From a virus, in IMG/VR virus record IMGVR_UViG_3300027759_000053, positions 80,479 to 144,478 of that record: a DNA stretch of 64,000 nucleotides; one strand, given 5' to 3'. The notes beneath the pieces are model-generated. The model searched no databases. It was not told the DNA's origin and saw only the letters and a list, made by a program, of their open reading frames with translations. Made by a program: the position numbers and the translations under genes. This document shows, piece by piece, positions 52,009-59,190 of this stretch. Each line of letters starts with the position of its first letter. The stretch's first letter is position 1.

Positions 52009-52656
52009 ATGAGATTAGAAGACCTGGCTGCAAGATTGGTTGCTGTCGAAGCTAAATTAGCAACATTAACCGGAACCGCGGTTAACACCAACAATGCCAC
52101 AAGCGTTGAAGAACTAGATGCAAGATTATCCGTAGTTGAAGTTCAAGTTGATCAATTAATTACTGAAAAAACTCAAAAACATATTGAAGAAATTATTGCT
52201 GCACCGGCTGCGACTGCACCTGTAGCAGTTGAAGATCTAGTTGCACTATCACCAAGCGCCGAAGTTCCAGAAGCCGCTGCTATTGTTGCCGATGTTATTG
52301 CTGAACAACACGCCGCAGAATCAGTAGTAGATACTCAGGTGTCTGACGTAGTTGCTGCTGCTGTTGCTGCTATTGTTACAGCCGATCCAGAGATTGTCAT
52401 GGATCCAGTAGCCTTAACAGAAGCCATTGTACAAGCAGTTGCTGATGCTCCAGCTCCAGCACCAGAAGTAGTTGAGCAAATTGTTGCTGCAGTTTCTGGT
52501 GTTATCGCTACCGCAACCGGTGTTGACGCTGTTGCTCCTGAAGTAATGCAACAAGTTGCTGACGCAGTTGTTATGCCCGCTGATCCAGCATTAGATGCTG
52601 TTGAAGTACGTTTAAATATCGTTGAAGCAAAGGTTGACAGCCTATTGGGAAAGTAA
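52009..52656 (+). CDS. Ala/Val-rich protein with terminal coiled coils
   Basis: 215 aa, ~30% Ala and rich in Val. The N-terminus 'LAARLVAVEAKLATLTG' and C-terminus 'VRLNIVEAKVDSLLGK' are similar coiled-coil segments flanking a low-complexity 'VAAAVAAIVTADPEIVMDPV' core. No signal peptide. Strong AAGGAG and a Pho-type promoter; ends in a good terminator. Not recognised. It could be a phosphate-regulated structural or phasin-like protein. Confidence 0.7.
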   Translation: MRLEDLAARLVAVEAKLATLTGTAVNTNNATSVEELDARLSVVEVQVDQLITEKTQKHIEEIIAAPAATAPVAVEDLVALSPSAEVPEAAAIVADVIAEQHAAESVVDTQVSDVVAAAVAAIVTADPEIVMDPVALTEAIVQAVADAPAPAPEVVEQIVAAVSGVIATATGVDAVAPEVMQQVADAVVMPADPALDAVEVRLNIVEAKVDSLLGK

Positions 52657-52700
52657 TAAATCGATTCATTGCATGGATCGAACAATTACTACATATAAGA

Positions 52701-52728
52701 AAGAGCCCTTAGGGGCTCTTTTTTTATT
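52701..52728 (+). terminator. Rho-independent terminator
   Basis: AAGAGCCC/GGGCTCTT stem followed by seven T on the plus strand. Confidence 0.9.
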
Positions 52729-53077
52729 TGGTTATAACTAACCAACCTATGTTATTGATGTCCTCTTCAATTTCTGGGTACACAACACCTTCTTCGGCCA
52801 TTTCCCAGTCAATTATTCCATCATTAAACATACCCGAACAGTACCAATCTAAGTAGTCGCCGGAGCCACGTATGTCGGCTATAATACCACCAGCATAGCG
52901 CCAGGTACAACTCCATTTAATATTTTGTAGGATAGCCCAAGTGTCCCGGGGTGCAAACTCGTTGTTGCACAAGGTGGCATATAAATGTTGAGCGTAAGCA
53001 TCTTTGGCTTGTACTTTTTCCACTAACCACCAAGTACTGCGTAGATCCCGCTCGAGGTTAAAGATACGTCTATGCAT
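52724..53077 (-). CDS. Conserved phage protein, Trp-rich
   Basis: 117 aa. 'LERDLRSTWWLVEKVQAKDA', 'QNIKWSCTWRYAGGIIADIR'. A conserved hypothetical family in environmental phages. No Shine-Dalgarno; a late box places +1 on the ATG. Confidence 0.65.
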   Translation of the reverse strand: MHRRIFNLERDLRSTWWLVEKVQAKDAYAQHLYATLCNNEFAPRDTWAILQNIKWSCTWRYAGGIIADIRGSGDYLDWYCSGMFNDGIIDWEMAEEGVVYPEIEEDINNIGWLVITK

Positions 53078-53082
53078 ACAGA

Positions 53083-53090
53083 TATTTATT
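53083..53090 (-). promoter_or_regulatory. Late box AATAAATA with +1 on the start codon
   Basis: The box ends at 53083; the predicted +1 is base 53077, the A of ATG, giving a leaderless mRNA. Confidence 0.55.
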
Positions 53091-53100
53091 AGCCGTAAAA

Positions 53101-53123
53101 AAAGGCAGCATTGCGCTGCCTTT
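53101..53123 (-). terminator. Rho-independent terminator
   Basis: AAAGGCAGC/GCTGCCTTT stem, 5-base loop, then a run of T on the minus strand, after the gene at 53144. Confidence 0.85.
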
Positions 53124-53143
53124 CCTACAAAGTTGAACTAGAA

Positions 53144-53413
53144 TTAGTCAACTAGACCCATTGCAATTGCTTTGTAACCTGCTGCGACTAGTGCGCGGCT
53201 TGCCTTGCCATGACGGTATTCAGTTACACGAACGCCGTTGCCTGCTTTACGGGTGTTAGCATACACAGGAAAACCTGCGTAACGAATTTCGCTAACGGTA
53301 GCACGTGGATTCTTGATGCCAAAACGCTTCTGAATCTGACTAGCAGTTAGTGACTCTCCTTCAAGGACGAGAGCGCGGAACAACTTACCTTGTTTTGTGT
53401 TTAAATCAAACAT
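53144..53413 (-). CDS. Winged-helix DNA-binding protein (probable)
   Basis: 89 aa. 'GESLTASQIQKRFGIKNPRA' is a helix-turn-helix and 'TVSEIRYAGFPVYANTRK' the wing-like continuation. Basic. Possibly a transcription regulator. A 5-bp hairpin (GCTGT-ACT-ACAGC) lies in its leader at ~53439-53450. Confidence 0.7.
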   Translation of the reverse strand: MFDLNTKQGKLFRALVLEGESLTASQIQKRFGIKNPRATVSEIRYAGFPVYANTRKAGNGVRVTEYRHGKASRALVAAGYKAIAMGLVD

Positions 53414-53491
53414 CTTTAATATCTCCTAAATAGATATGCTGTACTACAGCATTTATCTATTATATGCGAACGTTTAGGAAATAGCAACAAT

Positions 53492-53671
53492 TTATTTGTC
53501 CGTTTTGTCTTTTTGTTTTTCCAAACCCCAACTGCCGTCACCGCGATCAATCCACTCGAGAGTGTCACCTTCTTTCCATCCGGATTCCGCTAATAGGTCA
53601 GGCGGGAATGGTAGAATTAGTTCTCCAGTCTCAGGATCTTCTTCTAGTGTTATAGTCCAAGTCTTATCCAA
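53492..53671 (-). CDS. Small AbrB-like conserved phage protein (59 aa)
   Basis: TTG start overlapping the upstream stop (TTGGATAA). 'DKTWTITLEEDPETGELILP' and 'GWKEGDTLEWIDRGDGSWGL' are a common phage family resembling a SpoVT/AbrB β-fold. Possibly a DNA-binding regulator. Confidence 0.7.
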   Translation of the reverse strand: MDKTWTITLEEDPETGELILPFPPDLLAESGWKEGDTLEWIDRGDGSWGLEKQKDKTDK

Positions 53672-53924
53672 TTCGTTCTACCCGAGTAACATTGGCAATT
53701 TTAAAACTACGCCATTCGTTCTTATCCGTGCACCATACACTTAAATTATCTGGGTTTGGCTTACGAGTTCTTTCTTCTCGCAATTCTTTGACATTGACCG
53801 GAGGCACTAGATCTGCTTTTAGTGTACAAGGCATGGTTCTTGATTCGCCATTAATTTTAGTAAAGGTAACTTCGCATACACTTTCGCGCAGCATGTCTGC
53901 AATATTGTCTCTATTGTATTCCAT
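53664..53924 (-). CDS. SH3-like β-barrel phage protein (DUF2693-like)
   Basis: 86 aa. 'MPCTLKADLVPP' and 'LSVWCTDKNEWRSFKIANVT' are the conserved parts of this phage family. Function unknown; overlaps its neighbours. Confidence 0.65.
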   Translation of the reverse strand: MEYNRDNIADMLRESVCEVTFTKINGESRTMPCTLKADLVPPVNVKELREERTRKPNPDNLSVWCTDKNEWRSFKIANVTRVERIG

Positions 53925-54075
53925 CTTCTTCTTTCTTAATGTAATCGTATCGTGCTAACCTGTGCAATCGGTCCGCACAGTCTCTAATGTCATCGCTTAG
54001 TTGCCCGCGACCAATTTCTTGTTCCAATGTTCTTGCTACATTATGCAATTGTACGACTGCCTCGTCTAGTGTCAT
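53911..54075 (-). CDS. Small helical protein (54 aa)
   Basis: 'MTLDEAVVQLHNVARTLEQE' onward; ATG overlaps the end of the preceding gene and the stop overlaps the next start. Amphipathic helices. Function unknown. Confidence 0.55.
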   Translation of the reverse strand: MTLDEAVVQLHNVARTLEQEIGRGQLSDDIRDCADRLHRLARYDYIKKEEDGIQ

Positions 54076-54305
54076 TGTGTAAGTTCCTTTATAACTAGTT
54101 CTCGACTGCGTTGCTCATCTTCTGCATCACGACATTTCTTCATTTCATGTGCAACTATATCTAGAAACTCATTGAGATTTCGCTTACCTTCGTCGGTAAA
54201 ATGACTATACCCTGGGCCTATAGAACTCTGATAATAATATCTACTGTTCTGTAACAATTCTTCAATACCGCCATACAATAATTCTTTTAATGCCTTGCGT
54301 TCCAT
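54072..54305 (-). CDS. Small helical hypothetical protein
   Basis: 77 aa, charged ('MKKCRDAEDEQRSRELVIKE'). 4-base overlap with the next gene. Function unknown. Confidence 0.55.
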   Translation of the reverse strand: MERKALKELLYGGIEELLQNSRYYYQSSIGPGYSHFTDEGKRNLNEFLDIVAHEMKKCRDAEDEQRSRELVIKELTQ

Positions 54306-54323
54306 AATTGATCCTTTGTAATA

Positions 54324-54731
54324 TCATAAGTCTTTTAACTCCGTCACATGTCGACAAGATTTACGAAATTGGAAACCTGGGCAAGTGCAAGTCCAAATAT
54401 TCTTAGATCGTACCACAGTATATTTGGATCCCTTGCTACCTTCTACCACCCAGGTCTTTGGGGCATCTTTTGCAAGTACCTTCTCACCAACTCCTCCGTC
54501 TGCGTATTTAATTTCAGTTATACGGTCTAGTGGAATTTCTCGAATACGCACAGGGCTATCAAAATCTGTCACGATTCTAACAAAGTTAGGTGGGGTGAAT
54601 CGAGTTGCTGAATCAACAATGCCTGTTACAGTTGTAGCAACAGGTCCTTCGTGCCCCAGCACATAGCTATTGAGCTCAAAAGTAATAGCAACTTTACAAC
54701 CAGGATTGGGAGATTGAAATTGAGTTTTCAT
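54324..54731 (-). CDS. SWIM-type zinc-finger protein
   Basis: 135 aa. The C-terminal 'KNIWTCTCPGFQFRKSCRHV' gives CxC...CxH, the SWIM zinc finger, usually DNA- or protein-binding. The N-terminal ~90 residues are β-rich and unassigned. First gene behind an early promoter. Confidence 0.78.
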   Translation of the reverse strand: MKTQFQSPNPGCKVAITFELNSYVLGHEGPVATTVTGIVDSATRFTPPNFVRIVTDFDSPVRIREIPLDRITEIKYADGGVGEKVLAKDAPKTWVVEGSKGSKYTVVRSKNIWTCTCPGFQFRKSCRHVTELKDL

Positions 54732-54737
54732 GCTCTT

Positions 54738-54766
54738 ATTATAGCAAAAAGCTCAATTTAGAGCAA
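54738..54766 (-). promoter_or_regulatory. Early sigma70-type promoter (degenerate -35)
   Basis: TTGCTC, 17 bases, TATAAT on the minus strand. Confidence 0.65.
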
Positions 54767-54773
54767 GAGATGT

Positions 54774-55010
54774 TTAACTTTCGTGTATTATGATATCAAC
54801 AATTGATTGATCTCTTAGAGACAGGACTGCTTCTTTTCCTTCGACAATATTACCAATTGGCATACCGCAATGTTCCGGGCCAGGTTCAATTCCGTAGGAT
54901 TTTAACCATTTGGTTATTTGAGGATCCTTGGCTACAGCACGATCAGTCAATGATAAACTGCCACTGTACACCACGTGAGTGTCAATATCCCATTCTCTTG
55001 GATCATCCAT
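54774..55010 (-). CDS. Hypothetical protein
   Basis: 78 aa. 'MDDPREWDIDTHVVYSGSLS', 'GIEPGPEHCGMPIGNIVEGK'. Starts one base after the upstream stop. Function unknown. Confidence 0.55.
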   Translation of the reverse strand: MDDPREWDIDTHVVYSGSLSLTDRAVAKDPQITKWLKSYGIEPGPEHCGMPIGNIVEGKEAVLSLRDQSIVDIIIHES

Positions 55011-55011
55011 T

Positions 55012-55716
55012 TCAAAAATAACATCTGTGATAGTTTTTTCCTTGCACTTGATCCAAAGTTAACCAAACATCGTATTCGAGTGCGTCAGAAAAATATTGTT
55101 TATGTTCTTGTTTGAGTTCTTGAAAATAACCGCCATTTGGATCGTAACCAGTGACTACTGGAATCATGTCATTACGCTTTGGGCTTGATCTGTCAAATAT
55201 TACTTGATACTCAAAATATAACGATTTAAATGTTTGTATATGTTCAGTCATAACATAAACTTCTATTTCGTGTACAGCATGATTTATATCATGTATTAAT
55301 TTTTTCCATTCATCTGATTTAGATTCCGGAACAACAAAATTCAGGTCTGATCCATACTTCCAAGTATTTCCACTATTATGACTTGTTGTAAAATGTCTGT
55401 GTAATCGATTAAGCAAATCCCTGGTATACGCATTATTGGCAATAATGATTTCATTTTCTGTAACTGGAAAAGAAACTCCTAATGCGTTGAGATCGCGAAT
55501 TGTTTTTTTAAAAACTTCTGTCAGCTGGTCTATTGTTTTTTGGTTCCAAGGTACTACAGATTTGGGTCGTATTATTTCTTTAAAGGAATTTATGGGATAT
55601 AATTCATGATTTCGTTTTAATTGGACAACAAAATCATGAATAAAATTATTTGATAGTAACTCTATAACAATATTAGAATTATTTGATCTAGTGACTAGTT
55701 CTAATCCAATAGCCAT
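55012..55716 (-). CDS. Hypothetical protein
   Basis: 234 aa, mixed alpha/beta, no Cys cluster or known catalytic motif ('HNSGNTWKYGSDLNFVVPES', 'VTGYDPNGGYFQELKQEHKQ'). No Shine-Dalgarno seen. Function unknown. Confidence 0.5.
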   Translation of the reverse strand: MAIGLELVTRSNNSNIVIELLSNNFIHDFVVQLKRNHELYPINSFKEIIRPKSVVPWNQKTIDQLTEVFKKTIRDLNALGVSFPVTENEIIIANNAYTRDLLNRLHRHFTTSHNSGNTWKYGSDLNFVVPESKSDEWKKLIHDINHAVHEIEVYVMTEHIQTFKSLYFEYQVIFDRSSPKRNDMIPVVTGYDPNGGYFQELKQEHKQYFSDALEYDVWLTLDQVQGKNYHRCYF

Positions 55717-55724
55717 AATGACTA

Positions 55725-56081
55725 TCAGACATCTCGAACATAGGTAAACATGGAACCGCTATAGGTAACATTTGGGTCGGCTGCAAAAATTGCTTCCCAT
55801 TTTAATCGGGCTGCATCTGTTTCGGGAATATCAGTAGGGGCACCAGGTAGAACAAATGCTTCACAATTGTCGCCATTGGGCAACACTTCAAAATCAACAT
55901 TTTGATATCTATTGGATTCAATTAATCCCGCTATATAGGAATAATGACTGTTTATTTCCTGTTCGAATTCTTCTAATTGTGCCGTGGATAATGTCATTTG
56001 GGCCCATTCCCAGAAATCGACCCGAATTGATTGCTCATTGTATTGCAGAACAGATTTAGGTAGTATAAACAATTGTGCCAT
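55725..56081 (-). CDS. Conserved phage hypothetical protein
   Basis: 118 aa. 'VDFWEWAQMTLSTAQLEEFE' and 'DAARLKWEAIFAADPNVTYS'. Late box and GGAG upstream; a virion role is possible. Confidence 0.6.
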   Translation of the reverse strand: MAQLFILPKSVLQYNEQSIRVDFWEWAQMTLSTAQLEEFEQEINSHYSYIAGLIESNRYQNVDFEVLPNGDNCEAFVLPGAPTDIPETDAARLKWEAIFAADPNVTYSGSMFTYVRDV

Positions 56082-56101
56082 GGTGTTTTCTCCGTTTTAG
56101 C

Positions 56102-56109
56102 TATTTATC
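56102..56109 (-). promoter_or_regulatory. Late promoter box GATAAATA
   Basis: The predicted +1 at ~56096 leaves a 15-base leader with GGAG before the ATG at 56081. Confidence 0.6.
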
Positions 56110-56130
56110 TATTAGACATCTAAAACAAAA

Positions 56131-56150
56131 ATAGGACCCGAAGGTCCTAT
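56131..56150 (-). terminator. Terminator of tmRNA, UUCG loop
   Basis: ATAGGACC-TTCG-GGTCCTAT followed by TTTTTG on the minus strand. Confidence 0.9.
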
Positions 56151-56154
56151 TCTA

Positions 56155-56440
56155 GCTATTGGTTAACAAGGCGCTACCCCCGGCTTTGGCTCAAGCGGCC
56201 ATTGCGTAGTAACTATCGTTTGCAGTTACGAGTTTTGCTTCTTTTACGGAGATCGCCTACCGTGTTGCCTTCTCTACTATCTCACGCTGTCGAAACCAAT
56301 TCATCCCCATCAGAAACACACTACCACACGTTGTATATTACTAAAGGTAGCGATCCTTTAGTAGTGTAGCGGGTAACTCCATAATGTGCTTCTGGTGGAG
56401 ATGGGGGTATCGAAACCCCGTCCAACATGCCTTTGCTTTA
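56155..56440 (-). ncRNA. ssrA: Permuted (two-piece) tmRNA precursor
   Basis: Read on the minus strand, the acceptor piece comes first: T-arm GGGGT..TTCGAT..ACCCC and CATCTCC-A-CCA ending at 56393. An 84-base intervening segment with a hairpin (ACTAAAGG/CCTTTAGT) follows. The coding piece then starts at 56308 with GGGGATG, which pairs with CATCTCC as a 7-bp acceptor stem, and has the diagnostic 'TTGGTTTCGACAG' D-loop region. The tag frame (56191-56223) reads GCA resume codon then ANDSYYAMAA stop. Ends at a UUCG terminator. Rescues stalled ribosomes by trans-translation with the proteolysis tag; the AA end fits ClpXP/ClpAP targeting. Confidence 0.93.
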
Positions 56441-56458
56441 AAGGAATTACAACAATTC

Positions 56459-56626
56459 TTATTTTACTTCTCTACGCTCACATTTAACGTCAAGTACATC
56501 TGCTCTACGATACGATATAACATGAGCTGCTTCTAAACATTCTTCAAGACGATTGTAGCTGCGCCAATCACGCCATACTCCATCAGCATATATAAAAACT
56601 ACCAATGTCCAAACATACACTGACAC
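56459..56626 (-). CDS. Small membrane or secreted protein (55 aa)
   Basis: GTG start at 56626 chosen: it overlaps the upstream stop (TAGTG) and AGGA lies 6 bases before it. N-terminal hydrophobic segment 'SVYVWTLVVFIYADGVW', then a charged tail. Function unknown. Confidence 0.5.
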   Translation of the reverse strand: MSVYVWTLVVFIYADGVWRDWRSYNRLEECLEAAHVISYRRADVLDVKCERREVK

Positions 56627-56754
56627 TATTCTTCCTGCTGCGGTGGTCGATAAAACCATTCATGCCACACGATAAACCCTATCATACACAGACATCCTGT
56701 GATGATAGTGCCTAGCAAGAATCCAATTACAAAGTACAACTGTTCACTACCCAT
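56626..56754 (-). CDS. Small single-pass membrane protein (42 aa)
   Basis: Starts 'MGSEQLYFVIGFLLGTIITG'; one transmembrane helix, Pro/Gln-rich tail. Coupled to the next gene by a one-base stop/start overlap. Function unknown. Confidence 0.5.
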   Translation of the reverse strand: MGSEQLYFVIGFLLGTIITGCLCMIGFIVWHEWFYRPPQQEE

Positions 56755-56771
56755 TACAGTATCCTATAAAA

Positions 56772-56797
56772 GAAAAGCGGACCGTAGCCCGCTTTTC
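56772..56797 (-). terminator. Rho-independent terminator
   Basis: GAAAAGCGG/CCGCTTTTC stem followed by TTTTA on the minus strand, ending the gene at 56815. Confidence 0.85.
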
Positions 56798-56814
56798 CCG
56801 GTGCTTAGTATTTA

Positions 56815-57138
56815 TTAAGCGACCTGCTTCTTGCTAGCACGGGCTTTGATAGCATCCATGCTAGGCGCCGAAGCTTTGACCTTGACAGTACCTGCATCGT
56901 TGTACTTGGTATCTGCTGCGTCAATTGCTTCCTTGTACTCGGCTTTGAGATACAGCTCGGAAGTTTTAAGGAACGCGACCAGCTCAGGCTTGGTCATTGC
57001 TGTTGGAAGTTCGACTAGGTTGATATCCGTATCAGTTTTGGCCAGGATCTTGACACGAGTCATGTCGCTAGCAAAACGAACTTTGTAACCACCTTTAGAT
57101 TTAGAAACACCACCAACATTAAAAGTTTTGTCAGACAT
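56815..57138 (-). CDS. Conserved phage protein, Lys-rich
   Basis: 107 aa. 'KTFNVGGVSKSKGGYKVRFA' and a Lys/Ala-rich C-terminus. Single-gene unit with its own promoter and terminator, so probably highly expressed early. A nucleic-acid-binding role is possible. Confidence 0.65.
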   Translation of the reverse strand: MSDKTFNVGGVSKSKGGYKVRFASDMTRVKILAKTDTDINLVELPTAMTKPELVAFLKTSELYLKAEYKEAIDAADTKYNDAGTVKVKASAPSMDAIKARASKKQVA

Positions 57139-57199
57139 TAGAAATACTCCATAAAGTTAATTGATAAAAACACCAGTTGCTTCACTGCAACGTCCTACT

Positions 57200-57228
57200 A
57201 TATTACTGCCTTTCGAACTTTGAGTCAA
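57200..57228 (-). promoter_or_regulatory. Early sigma70-type promoter
   Basis: TTGACT, 17 bases, TAATAT on the minus strand. Confidence 0.65.
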
Positions 57229-57256
57229 CCTCTTTTTGGCGGCAGTATTACCAAAA

Positions 57257-57388
57257 TCACTGATTCTTTTCGATAGTGGTTGTAACCACGGTATGCGTAG
57301 TATCCACAGCCTGCCCAAAGAGATTCTTTGTCACAGCCGGATACAGTACAGCCAAAGTAACCACTACACCCAAAATAAACTTGCTCAT
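57257..57388 (-). CDS. Small membrane protein (43 aa)
   Basis: 'MSKFILGVVVTLAVLYPAVT' then a soluble Thr-rich tail. ATGA overlap with the preceding gene supports translation. A longer overlapping frame (to 57467) was rejected. Confidence 0.6.
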   Translation of the reverse strand: MSKFILGVVVTLAVLYPAVTKNLFGQAVDTTHTVVTTTIEKNQ

Positions 57389-57585
57389 TTTTTAGATCCT
57401 TTCGGAAATTTAGTACACCAAATACAACGAGTAGAACTCGTACCATAAAAATACAATCCGGTATCATAATACTGCCTATTGCACCCGGCGCATACGTATA
57501 TCATCATGTCTGGACCAGTGTCTGGACCGTCAGCAGCCATTTGCTGTTTAGGTCCAAGTTCGCCGGCGACAGGCTGGGCAGTCAT
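57385..57585 (-). CDS. Small zinc-ribbon protein
   Basis: 66 aa. 'MIYVCAGCNRQYYDTGLYFY' and 'STRCIWCTKFPKG' give CxxC...CxxC. TAATG overlap with the gene before. Likely metal-binding; target unknown. Confidence 0.65.
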   Translation of the reverse strand: MTAQPVAGELGPKQQMAADGPDTGPDMMIYVCAGCNRQYYDTGLYFYGTSSTRCIWCTKFPKGSKK

Positions 57586-57749
57586 TAGTTATAGCCCAAC
57601 TCGTAGTTGGCCGGATTGATATGATCTGCTTCAATGACAGCATCCTGATAATTGCTTGCATTTAAATTAACAGTATCACCATCTGCGAATTGAGCATAAT
57701 AGTTGTTTGTGCCCGGATCGTATTCTACCTGAACAAGAAAGTTACCCAT
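57585..57749 (-). CDS. Small hypothetical protein (54 aa)
   Basis: 'MGNFLVQVEYDPGTNNYYAQ' onward, acidic, β-rich. Overlaps its neighbours. Function unknown. Confidence 0.55.
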   Translation of the reverse strand: MGNFLVQVEYDPGTNNYYAQFADGDTVNLNASNYQDAVIEADHINPANYELGYN

Positions 57750-57924
57750 TTAAAAGTTCTCCTCCGAAAAATACTTCGTTGTCAAAAAATGCTGCGCCTA
57801 GTTTTGTTTCAAGCACATCAGCACGAGTAGCATAATGTACTACTAACTCCTGTGCCAACTTCTGTAAACTGTCATTTGACAGAAAGGCAATGTCGTTTGC
57901 TAGTTTCTCAATATGTGTCATCAT
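57742..57924 (-). CDS. Small helical protein (60 aa)
   Basis: 'MMTHIEKLANDIAFLSNDSL' onward. Belongs to the run of tiny overlapping early genes. Function unknown. Confidence 0.55.
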   Translation of the reverse strand: MMTHIEKLANDIAFLSNDSLQKLAQELVVHYATRADVLETKLGAAFFDNEVFFGGELLNG

Positions 57925-58133
57925 TAATCCAATGCATCAATGTTGATGTCAGTAATGTCTTTTGGCTTAGGTTTGGCTTTGGAATTGCCCCAGGCACTGT
58001 TGCCTGCTTCTGGAGAACTCTTGCCTGTAGGAATTGACTGAATAACTCCACCTTTGGCCAAAAACTCTATAATGGCTGGATCTGTTTCTACTGCTACTTC
58101 AACGACGTCTACCGCTTTCTTTTTAATTCGCAT
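57924..58133 (-). CDS. Small hypothetical protein
   Basis: 69 aa from ATG 58133 (GGAG upstream; the longer frame to 58202 lacks one). 'ETDPAIIEFLAKGGVIQSIP', Lys/Pro-rich tail. Function unknown. Confidence 0.55.
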   Translation of the reverse strand: MRIKKKAVDVVEVAVETDPAIIEFLAKGGVIQSIPTGKSSPEAGNSAWGNSKAKPKPKDITDINIDALD

Positions 58134-58134
58134 A

Positions 58135-58389
58135 TCAATCTCCGTAGTTTTTCTTGTCGCCGTACTCTTCGTTATAATCGTAACCTGCATCATACTCGGC
58201 ACGTTCTGCAGGGGTCAGGTCTGTAATCTTTTCGCCATTACCCGTACCTTCAGGCCACCAATGTGGGCCTCTTGGACGATGATAATAACTGTCTGCACTA
58301 CCACGATCCCACAAACTACCATGCTGCTCGCGTTTGAACTGCGGGCTGTCTTTTAAAATATTAAACACCAATTCTTGTTCGGTTTGCAT
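58135..58389 (-). CDS. Conserved phage protein (PRGPHWWPEGTG family)
   Basis: 84 aa from ATG 58389 (GGAG upstream). 'YYHRPRGPHWWPEGTGNGEK' and 'LTPAERAEYDAGYDYNEEYG' are a recurrent family in phage genomes. Function unknown. Confidence 0.65.
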   Translation of the reverse strand: MQTEQELVFNILKDSPQFKREQHGSLWDRGSADSYYHRPRGPHWWPEGTGNGEKITDLTPAERAEYDAGYDYNEEYGDKKNYGD

Positions 58390-58391
58390 AA

Positions 58392-58547
58392 TTATACTCC
58401 ACACGCATCAAAAAATTTCTGTGTATCAAATCTTGGATTGGCTTCGGCACAGGCACTTGCTACCGCACAAGCCGCTTGCAGTCTGGCATGCGGATCCATA
58501 ATAGCACGAACATATTTGGCCAACGACTCAAAGTGTTTTTTGCTCAT
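58392..58547 (-). CDS. Small conserved phage protein (51 aa)
   Basis: 'MSKKHFESLAKYVRAIMDPH' and 'NPRFDTQKFFDACGV'. First gene behind an early promoter, with AAGGAG. Function unknown. Confidence 0.65.
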   Translation of the reverse strand: MSKKHFESLAKYVRAIMDPHARLQAACAVASACAEANPRFDTQKFFDACGV

Positions 58548-58577
58548 TTGCTACTCCTTGTTATTCACTATACACAT

Positions 58578-58606
58578 ATTATAGCAAAATGGGGAATTAT
58601 GGTCAA
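58578..58606 (-). promoter_or_regulatory. Early sigma70-type promoter
   Basis: TTGACC, 17 bases, TATAAT on the minus strand. Confidence 0.9.
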
Positions 58607-58611
58607 CCGTT

Positions 58612-58779
58612 TTAAGCAGAACGTTCTGTGACACGTTTGACTTTATACTTGCCCATTTCCAACAAGTCTTGTGCATCACTAAACTGCTCACTAAACGCTT
58701 GCTCTGCATCTTCTTTGCTATCTGCTTCAACAAGCTCGGTTACTTCTAAAGTGTATGTTACTTGGTAAAGTTTGCTCAT
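58612..58779 (-). CDS. Small hypothetical protein (55 aa)
   Basis: 'MSKLYQVTYTLEVTELVEAD' onward, acidic. It sits alone between two near-identical promoter copies. Function unknown. Confidence 0.6.
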   Translation of the reverse strand: MSKLYQVTYTLEVTELVEADSKEDAEQAFSEQFSDAQDLLEMGKYKVKRVTERSA

Positions 58780-58809
58780 TTGCTACTCCTTGTTATTCAC
58801 TATACACAT

Positions 58810-58838
58810 ATTATAGCAAAATAGGGAATTATGGTCAA
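58810..58838 (-). promoter_or_regulatory. Early sigma70-type promoter
   Basis: TTGACC, 17 bases, TATAAT; ~60 bases around it are almost identical to the copy at 58578. Confidence 0.9.
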
Positions 58839-58945
58839 CCAAAAAAGTATTGGGCTAGTATGTTGCCCAAAGTTATGAAACTTGCAACAAAAGTAACAGC
58901 AATTGTTGCTAAAAAAACAACAGTTGATAAGGTAATAGTTTGCAT
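58835..58945 (-). CDS. Tiny membrane protein (36 aa)
   Basis: 'MQTITLSTVVFLATIAVTFV' onward; one or two hydrophobic helices. Its TGA stop is inside the TTGACC -35 of the next promoter. Function unknown. Confidence 0.5.
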   Translation of the reverse strand: MQTITLSTVVFLATIAVTFVASFITLGNILAQYFFG

Positions 58946-58947
58946 TA

Positions 58948-59190
58948 TTAACTCCACTTCAGTAGAAACATAGTTAACACTTCCGAACTTTCAAACTCAG
59001 CCATGTGCCATTTATATGGCCAAGTTGATTTATCACAGTGAATCTTTACATTGTATTCTTTTTCCCACCACTGTGAAGGTAGTGTTCGTCCTTCATATTG
59101 ATCTAATATGCGTCCTCCGGAATGCTTGGCCCACATGGGCTTATGTGCATTGTCGAACGCCGGTTGTATGTCTTTAATTAGAACTTTCAT
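58948..59190 (-). CDS. Hypothetical protein
   Basis: 80 aa, Trp-rich ('YNVKIHCDKSTWPYKWHMAE'). Overlaps the preceding gene by 4 bases. Function unknown. Confidence 0.55.
   Translation of the reverse strand: MKVLIKDIQPAFDNAHKPMWAKHSGGRILDQYEGRTLPSQWWEKEYNVKIHCDKSTWPYKWHMAEFESSEVLTMFLLKWS

Noticed and set aside
56809-56816. Late box AATAAATA as promoter for the genes at 56626-56754
   Set aside because: A strong terminator follows the predicted start immediately, so little transcript would result; left unassigned.
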